Positions 59,675 through 64,000 of a stretch of 64,000 nucleotides of DNA are shown piece after piece. A program made the position numbers and the translations under genes. Numbering within the stretch: position 1 is the stretch's first letter; the number at the start of each line of letters is the position of its first letter. The DNA is taken from positions 1 through 64,000 of the forward strand of contig DASVDI010000009.1 of the NCBI GenBank assembly GCA_036381175.1, written 5' to 3'. This stretch comes from JAJUFS01 sp036381175. Its GTDB lineage: Bacteria; Pseudomonadota; Gammaproteobacteria; Natronospirales; JAJUFS01. The notes under the pieces were generated by a model. It had not been told where the DNA came from. It did not search any database and saw only the letters and a program-made list of their open reading frames with translations.

Positions 59675-62260
59675 ATGAAAGACCAGTACAGACCCCAGGA
59701 TATTGAATCTGCTGCACAGGCGCGGTGGACGAAACAGCGCGCGTTCGCGGCCAGCGAGGACGCGAACAAGCCGAAATACTACTGCCTCAGCATGCTGCCG
59801 TATCCCAGCGGCAAGCTGCACATGGGTCACGTGCGCAATTACACCATTGGCGATGTGATCACACGCCAGATGCGCATGCGCGGTTTCAACGTGCTGCAGC
59901 CGATGGGCTGGGATGCGTTTGGCCTGCCGGCGGAAAACGCCGCCATGCAGAACAACGTGCCGCCGGCGAAATGGACTTACGAGAACATCGCTTACATGCG
60001 CGAACAGTTGAAGGCGCTCGGTTTCGCCATCGACTGGGAGCGCGAGCTCGCGACTTGCCAGCCTGATTACTACAAGTGGAATCAGTGGTTCTTCCTGCGC
60101 ATGCGCGAGCAGGGCATCGCCTATAAAAAGACGGGCGTGGTGAACTGGGATCCGGTCGACCAGACCGTGCTCGCGAACGAGCAGGTGATCGACGGGCGCG
60201 GCTGGCGCACGGGCGCTGAAGTCGAAAAGCGCGAAATGCCGATGTATTACCTCAACATCACGCGTTACGCCGACGAACTGTTGAACGCGCTCGACGGACT
60301 CGACGGCTGGCCCGAGCGCGTGAAGACCATGCAGGCGAACTGGATCGGGAAATCCGAAGGTGCGGAGATTCATTTTCCTTGTCACAGTTTTGGTGGTGAT
60401 AGCGCCATCAAGGTTTTCACCACGCGCGCCGACACACTCATGGGCGCGACGTATGTCGCGGTCGCCGCCGAACATCCGCTCGCGCTGAAAGTCGCCGCGA
60501 ATAATTCCGGTGTCGCTAAATTCATCGAGGAGTGCCGCAAAGGTGGTACGACGGAAGCGGCGATTGCGACACAGGAAAAGCGCGGCATGCCGCTCGGCAT
60601 CGAAGCCGAACATCCGCTCACCGGCGAAAGACTTCCCGTGTGGGTCGCGAACTACGTGCTGATGAATTACGGCGAAGGTGCGGTGATGGCCGTGCCGGCG
60701 CACGATGAACGCGATTTCGCGTTCGCAAACAAATACGAGCTTCCCATCAAGCAAGTCGTCGCCTGCGAAAATTACAACGACACCGAATGGCGCGACGAGT
60801 ACTCGGACAAGCAGCGGCTGCTCGTCAATTCCGGCAAGTACGATGGCCTGGGTTTCGAGGCAGGCACGGATGCGATCGCCGCGGATCTCGAAGCGAAAGG
60901 TCTCGGAAAAAAACGCGTGAATTTCCGTTTGCGCGACTGGGGCATTTCACGGCAACGCTTCTGGGGCTGTCCGATTCCGCTGATTCATTGCGAGGCCTGC
61001 GGCGAAGTCGCGGTGCCGGATGAACAATTGCCGGTGACGTTGCCCGAAGATCTCGTTCCCGATGGCAGCGGCAACCCGCTCAACAAATGCGCGGAATTCC
61101 TGAACGTGAAATGTCCGCAATGCGGCGGCGATGCGAAACGCGAAACCGACACCATGGATACCTTCGTGGATTCGTCGTGGTATTTCCTGCGTTACACCAG
61201 CAGCGACAACCACAGCGCGATGGTCGATGCGCGCGCGGATTACTGGATGCCGGTCGATCAGTACATCGGCGGCATCGAACACGCGATCCTGCATCTCCTG
61301 TATTCGCGTTTCTGGACGAAGGTCATGCGTGACCTTGATCTCCTGCAAGCGGATGAACCGTTCCGCAACCTGCTCACGCAGGGCATGGTGCTGAATCACA
61401 TTTTCTTCAGAAAGGAATCTGCAGGACGCATCGAATACGTCCCGCCCGGTGATGTCGATGTCGAATACGACAAGGGTGAAATTGTTTCCGCAAAACGAAA
61501 ATCCGACGGCGCGCCGGTCGAGTACGACGGCATCGGTACGATGTCGAAATCGAAACTCAACGGCGTTGATCCACAAGGCATGGTCGAACAGTACGGCGCG
61601 GATGCAACGCGATTGTTCATGATGTTCGCCGCACCGCCCGAGCAAACCCTGGAATGGTCGGACACCGGCATCGAAGGCGCGTGGCGATTCCTGAAAAAAG
61701 TCTGGCAGTTCGCCGTCGACAACTGCGCGTTGATGGGTGATGCGAAGCCGTTTGACTGGAGCAAGGCATCGGATGACGTGCGCGCCGCGCGACGCGACAT
61801 TCACGAGGCCTTGAAGCAGGCGAACGCCGACTACGAACGCAAGCAGTTCAATACTGTCGTTTCCGCGGCGATGAAAATCCTTAACGCGCTGCCGAAACAG
61901 GCGACGCCGGATGAGGCCGCACTCGTGAGTGAAGGCTGCAGCATCCTGCTTCGCCTGCTCGCGCCTATCACGCCGCATATTGCGCAGCAGCTCTGGAGCG
62001 ATCTCGGCTTCGGCGACGACATCATTGATGCCGCATGGCCGGAGCACGACGACGCCGCGCTCAAGAGCAACGTCATCGAACTGGTGGTGCAGGTGAACGG
62101 CAAGCTGCGCGGCCGCGTGTCGGTTCCCTCGGCTGCGGATCGCGAGGCGATCGAAGCCGCCGCGATGAACGACGCGAACGTGCAGCGTTTTGTCGAAGGC
62201 AGGACGGTGCGCAAGGTGATTGTTGTCCCGGGCAAGCTGGTCAACGTGGTGGTGGCCTGA
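59675..62260 (+). CDS. leuS: Leucyl-tRNA synthetase
   Basis: LeuS charges tRNA-Leu. The 861-residue class I enzyme has the HIGH motif as HMGH at 49-52, a CP1 editing domain with TTRADTLMGATYVAVAAEHP (Thr-rich site), the zinc-domain region with CEACGE and CPQCGG, and the KMSKS loop at about 622-626. That loop reads TMSKS, with Thr622 in place of the first Lys; such variants occur in the family. The C-terminal domain ends GKLRGRVSVP...KVIVVPGKLVNVVVA. Length is typical (860 in E. coli). Its TGA overlaps the lptE start by one base. Confidence 0.97.
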   Translation: MKDQYRPQDIESAAQARWTKQRAFAASEDANKPKYYCLSMLPYPSGKLHMGHVRNYTIGDVITRQMRMRGFNVLQPMGWDAFGLPAENAAMQNNVPPAKWTYENIAYMREQLKALGFAIDWERELATCQPDYYKWNQWFFLRMREQGIAYKKTGVVNWDPVDQTVLANEQVIDGRGWRTGAEVEKREMPMYYLNITRYADELLNALDGLDGWPERVKTMQANWIGKSEGAEIHFPCHSFGGDSAIKVFTTRADTLMGATYVAVAAEHPLALKVAANNSGVAKFIEECRKGGTTEAAIATQEKRGMPLGIEAEHPLTGERLPVWVANYVLMNYGEGAVMAVPAHDERDFAFANKYELPIKQVVACENYNDTEWRDEYSDKQRLLVNSGKYDGLGFEAGTDAIAADLEAKGLGKKRVNFRLRDWGISRQRFWGCPIPLIHCEACGEVAVPDEQLPVTLPEDLVPDGSGNPLNKCAEFLNVKCPQCGGDAKRETDTMDTFVDSSWYFLRYTSSDNHSAMVDARADYWMPVDQYIGGIEHAILHLLYSRFWTKVMRDLDLLQADEPFRNLLTQGMVLNHIFFRKESAGRIEYVPPGDVDVEYDKGEIVSAKRKSDGAPVEYDGIGTMSKSKLNGVDPQGMVEQYGADATRLFMMFAAPPEQTLEWSDTGIEGAWRFLKKVWQFAVDNCALMGDAKPFDWSKASDDVRAARRDIHEALKQANADYERKQFNTVVSAAMKILNALPKQATPDEAALVSEGCSILLRLLAPITPHIAQQLWSDLGFGDDIIDAAWPEHDDAALKSNVIELVVQVNGKLRGRVSVPSAADREAIEAAAMNDANVQRFVEGRTVRKVIVVPGKLVNVVVA

Positions 62261-62805
62261 TGCATGACGTGATGCGCAAGCTCGCAATCGTCTTTTCCTT
62301 CCTGCTGCTGTCCGCCTGCGGGTTCCACCTGCGCGGCGATCTTGCATTGCCTCCCGCAATGCAATCGACCTTCATCAGTTACAACGGTACGGATGCCGGG
62401 TTGCTGCGGTCGGTCGCGCGGGCACTGGCGCTGGCTGATGGAGGAATCGCCCGGAATCCGGAGTCGGCGACCGCGATCCTGTCCTTGCCTGTCGCCGGCG
62501 TGCAACAGCGCGTGCTCGCGAAGGACACCGAAGGCCGGCCACGCGAATACGAGATTGCAGTCGTGCTGGTCTTCCGCGTGACGACGCCCGAGGGCGTAAT
62601 CCTGGTGCCGTCGCAGGAGGTGCAGCGGAGCGCGAACGTCGTGCTTGATCCGACGCAGCCGCTCGCCAATGCGGGTGATGTCGCACGCGCGGTCGAGAGC
62701 CTGCGTGAAGAAGCCGTCTGGGACATGCTGCGGCGGATCGCGGCAAGCGATGTGCGCCTGCCCGTTGAAAACGGCATCGACGACCCTCTCGAGGCGCGCG
62801 AGTGA
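62260..62805 (+). CDS. lptE: LPS-assembly lipoprotein LptE
   Basis: LptE plugs the LptD barrel and helps insert LPS into the outer membrane. The 181-residue product has a signal peptide with lipobox LLLSACGF, Cys20 being the predicted lipidation site, followed by FHLRGDLALPPAMQ, the typical mature start 'CGFHLRG'. Two ATGs (62260, 62272) are possible; the first overlaps the leuS stop as TGATG. The leuS-lptE-holA-nadD order is conserved in gammaproteobacteria and supports the call despite low sequence conservation. Confidence 0.93.
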   Translation: MHDVMRKLAIVFSFLLLSACGFHLRGDLALPPAMQSTFISYNGTDAGLLRSVARALALADGGIARNPESATAILSLPVAGVQQRVLAKDTEGRPREYEIAVVLVFRVTTPEGVILVPSQEVQRSANVVLDPTQPLANAGDVARAVESLREEAVWDMLRRIAASDVRLPVENGIDDPLEARE

Positions 62806-63833
62806 AACTCTACGCCGACAAGCTCGCCGCGCATCTCGCGCGCGGTCCGCTGGCACCGATCTATCTCCTTGGCGGCGACGAACCGCTGCAACTCGGCGAA
62901 GCCGCGGATGCGGTGCGCGCCGCTGCGCGCCGCGACGGTTACGCATCCCGCGAAGTGTTTTTCGTTGAACGCGGTTTCGACTGGCAATCCTTGCGCGCGG
63001 CGGGTGAAAGCCTGTCGCTGTTCGCGGAAAAGCGCTTGCTGGAATTGCGCCTGCCGACCGGAAAGCCGGGCGATGCCGGCGCGAAAGTGCTGAGCGAGTT
63101 CGCCGCGAGACCGCCAGAGGACACCGTGCTGATGATCGTCAGCGGCAAGGTGGATAAAAAGAACAAATGGGTGGGCGCGCTGGAGAAAGCCGGCGTGCTC
63201 GTCGAAGTCTGGCCGATCGATGCAGCGCAACTGCCGCGCTGGATCGAAGGCCGCATGAGCGGGGCGGGACTTGCCGCGGATCGCGAGGCCGCGCAATTGC
63301 TGGCGGATCGCGTCGAAGGGAATCTGCTCGCGGCGGCGCAGGAAATCGACAAGCTCGCCTTGCTGGTGGAAGGCAATCGCGCGAACGCCGATGCCGTTCG
63401 TGATGCCGTTGCCGACAGCGCGCGATTCGACATTTTCCAGCTCGCCGATGCGGCACTTGCCGGTGATGCCGTGCGCGCACTGCGCATGCTGGACGCGTTG
63501 CGCACGGAGGGCGCCGAGGCCGTGCTCGTCGTCTGGGCGCTCGCGCGCGATGTTCGCATGCTCGCGGAAATGTCGTTCAAGGTTGCCGGCGGACAAAGCC
63601 CGGATCGCATTGCCGCTTCCGTGTGGCCGAAGAAACGCCAGCCGATCGTCGCGCGTGCGCTGCAACGCCATTCCGTGAAAGCCTGGGAACGATTGCTGCT
63701 TGAAGTCGCGCTGATCGACCGGCAAGTCAAAGGCATGCGCCGTGGCGATGCGTGGCAGAACATCGAGCGGCTGGTCGCGGCGATGGCAGGAAAACCTTTG
63801 GCACAACCCTTGGCGCAACGGAAACGCGCATGA
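62802..63833 (+). CDS. holA: DNA polymerase III delta subunit
   Basis: HolA opens the beta clamp within the clamp-loader complex. The 343-residue product equals the E. coli length and shows the N-terminal GPLAPIYLLGGDEPLQLGEA, the central EGNLLAAAQEIDKLALLVEG and the C-terminal GDAWQNIERLVAAMAG. The start is GTG, overlapping the lptE stop by four bases (GTGA). It overlaps nadD by four bases as well. Confidence 0.95.
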   Translation: MKLYADKLAAHLARGPLAPIYLLGGDEPLQLGEAADAVRAAARRDGYASREVFFVERGFDWQSLRAAGESLSLFAEKRLLELRLPTGKPGDAGAKVLSEFAARPPEDTVLMIVSGKVDKKNKWVGALEKAGVLVEVWPIDAAQLPRWIEGRMSGAGLAADREAAQLLADRVEGNLLAAAQEIDKLALLVEGNRANADAVRDAVADSARFDIFQLADAALAGDAVRALRMLDALRTEGAEAVLVVWALARDVRMLAEMSFKVAGGQSPDRIAASVWPKKRQPIVARALQRHSVKAWERLLLEVALIDRQVKGMRRGDAWQNIERLVAAMAGKPLAQPLAQRKRA

Positions 63834-64000
63834 AACGCATCGGCATTCTCGGCGGCATGTACAACCCCGTTCACGACGGGCATTTGCGCGCGGCTATAGA
63901 GGCGCGTGAACTGCTCGGTCTGGATGAAGTGCGCCTCGTGCCGTGCGCCGCGCCGCCGCATCGCGAAGCGCCGGGCGTCAGCGCGACGCTGCGCGCGGAA
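63830..64000 (+). CDS. nadD: Nicotinate-nucleotide adenylyltransferase (5' part, cut by the window edge)
   Basis: NadD makes deamido-NAD from nicotinate mononucleotide and ATP. The 57 codons visible read MKRIGILGGMYNPVHDGHLR and continue with ALDEV-type family sequence (LGLDEVRLVPCAAPPHRE). The nucleotidyltransferase motif GGxxxPxHxGH is complete at residues 8-18. The rest of the gene lies beyond the right edge. It overlaps the holA stop as ATGA, as usual in this operon. Confidence 0.93.
   Translation, partial: MKRIGILGGMYNPVHDGHLRAAIEARELLGLDEVRLVPCAAPPHREAPGVSATLRAE

Overview
The window is chromosomal DNA from a Gram-negative bacterium, most likely a gammaproteobacterium. The evidence is the complete S10-spc-alpha ribosomal protein order at the left, the uvrA / MFS / ssb arrangement (familiar from pseudomonads) in the middle, and the miaB-ybeZ-ybeY-corC-lnt ... 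leuS-lptE-holA-nadD housekeeping order at the right. LPS-export and outer-membrane genes (Wzm/Wzt, LptE, Lnt) confirm an outer membrane. I cannot name the species. Coding density is very high: no gene-free stretch exceeds about 150 bases. I see no rRNA, tRNA, CRISPR array, insertion sequence or phage gene.

Layout. (1) 79-13327, + strand: rplC through rplQ, 27 genes in the classical order including secY, the 38-codon rpmJ and rpoA, closed by a strong intrinsic terminator. (2) 13421-18183, - strand: a DASS/SLC13-type anion permease with two RCK_C domains, then uvrA. (3) 18285-20012, + strand: an MFS transporter and ssb. (4) 20099-50733: a large surface-polysaccharide locus. It starts with a fused ATP sulfurylase/APS kinase and a phosphomannomutase and ends with a WecA/WbpL-type initiating transferase. 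(5) 50823-52705: a WbpM-type nucleotide-sugar dehydratase gene broken by a one-base frameshift. (6) 52804-64000: miaB, ybeZ, ybeY, corC, lnt, an O-antigen ligase-like gene, leuS, lptE, holA and the 5' part of nadD.

How the polysaccharide genes fit together. A bifunctional ManC, a phosphomannomutase, Gmd and Rmd form a complete route from fructose-6-phosphate to GDP-D-rhamnose. Together with Wzm/Wzt (ABC-type export, Wzt carrying a C-terminal glycan-recognition-type extension), GT4/GT2 glycosyltransferases and a coiled-coil methyltransferase that could cap the chain, this resembles the Pseudomonas A-band (D-rhamnan) O-polysaccharide system. Ugd would add UDP-glucuronate. The WbpM-like, reductase-like and WbpL-like trio would make and transfer the first N-acetylated 6-deoxy sugar. 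A second layer seems to act on the periplasmic side: a polyprenyl-phosphate sugar synthase-like GT2, two tandem GT-C-like membrane proteins with a shared C-terminal beta domain, a UPF0104 flippase-like protein, and a phosphoglycerol-transferase-like sulfatase. The O-antigen ligase-like gene between lnt and leuS could finish the LPS.

The most unusual observation is at 45661-48983. An LTA-synthase-like enzyme appears to be split between two overlapping genes in permuted order: the catalytic half with the fifth membrane helix comes first, and the four preceding membrane helices sit at the C-terminus of the next gene, behind a large unknown periplasmic domain. Base composition is visibly more AT-rich over parts of about 25.7-48.9 kb, as expected for a variable O-antigen locus.
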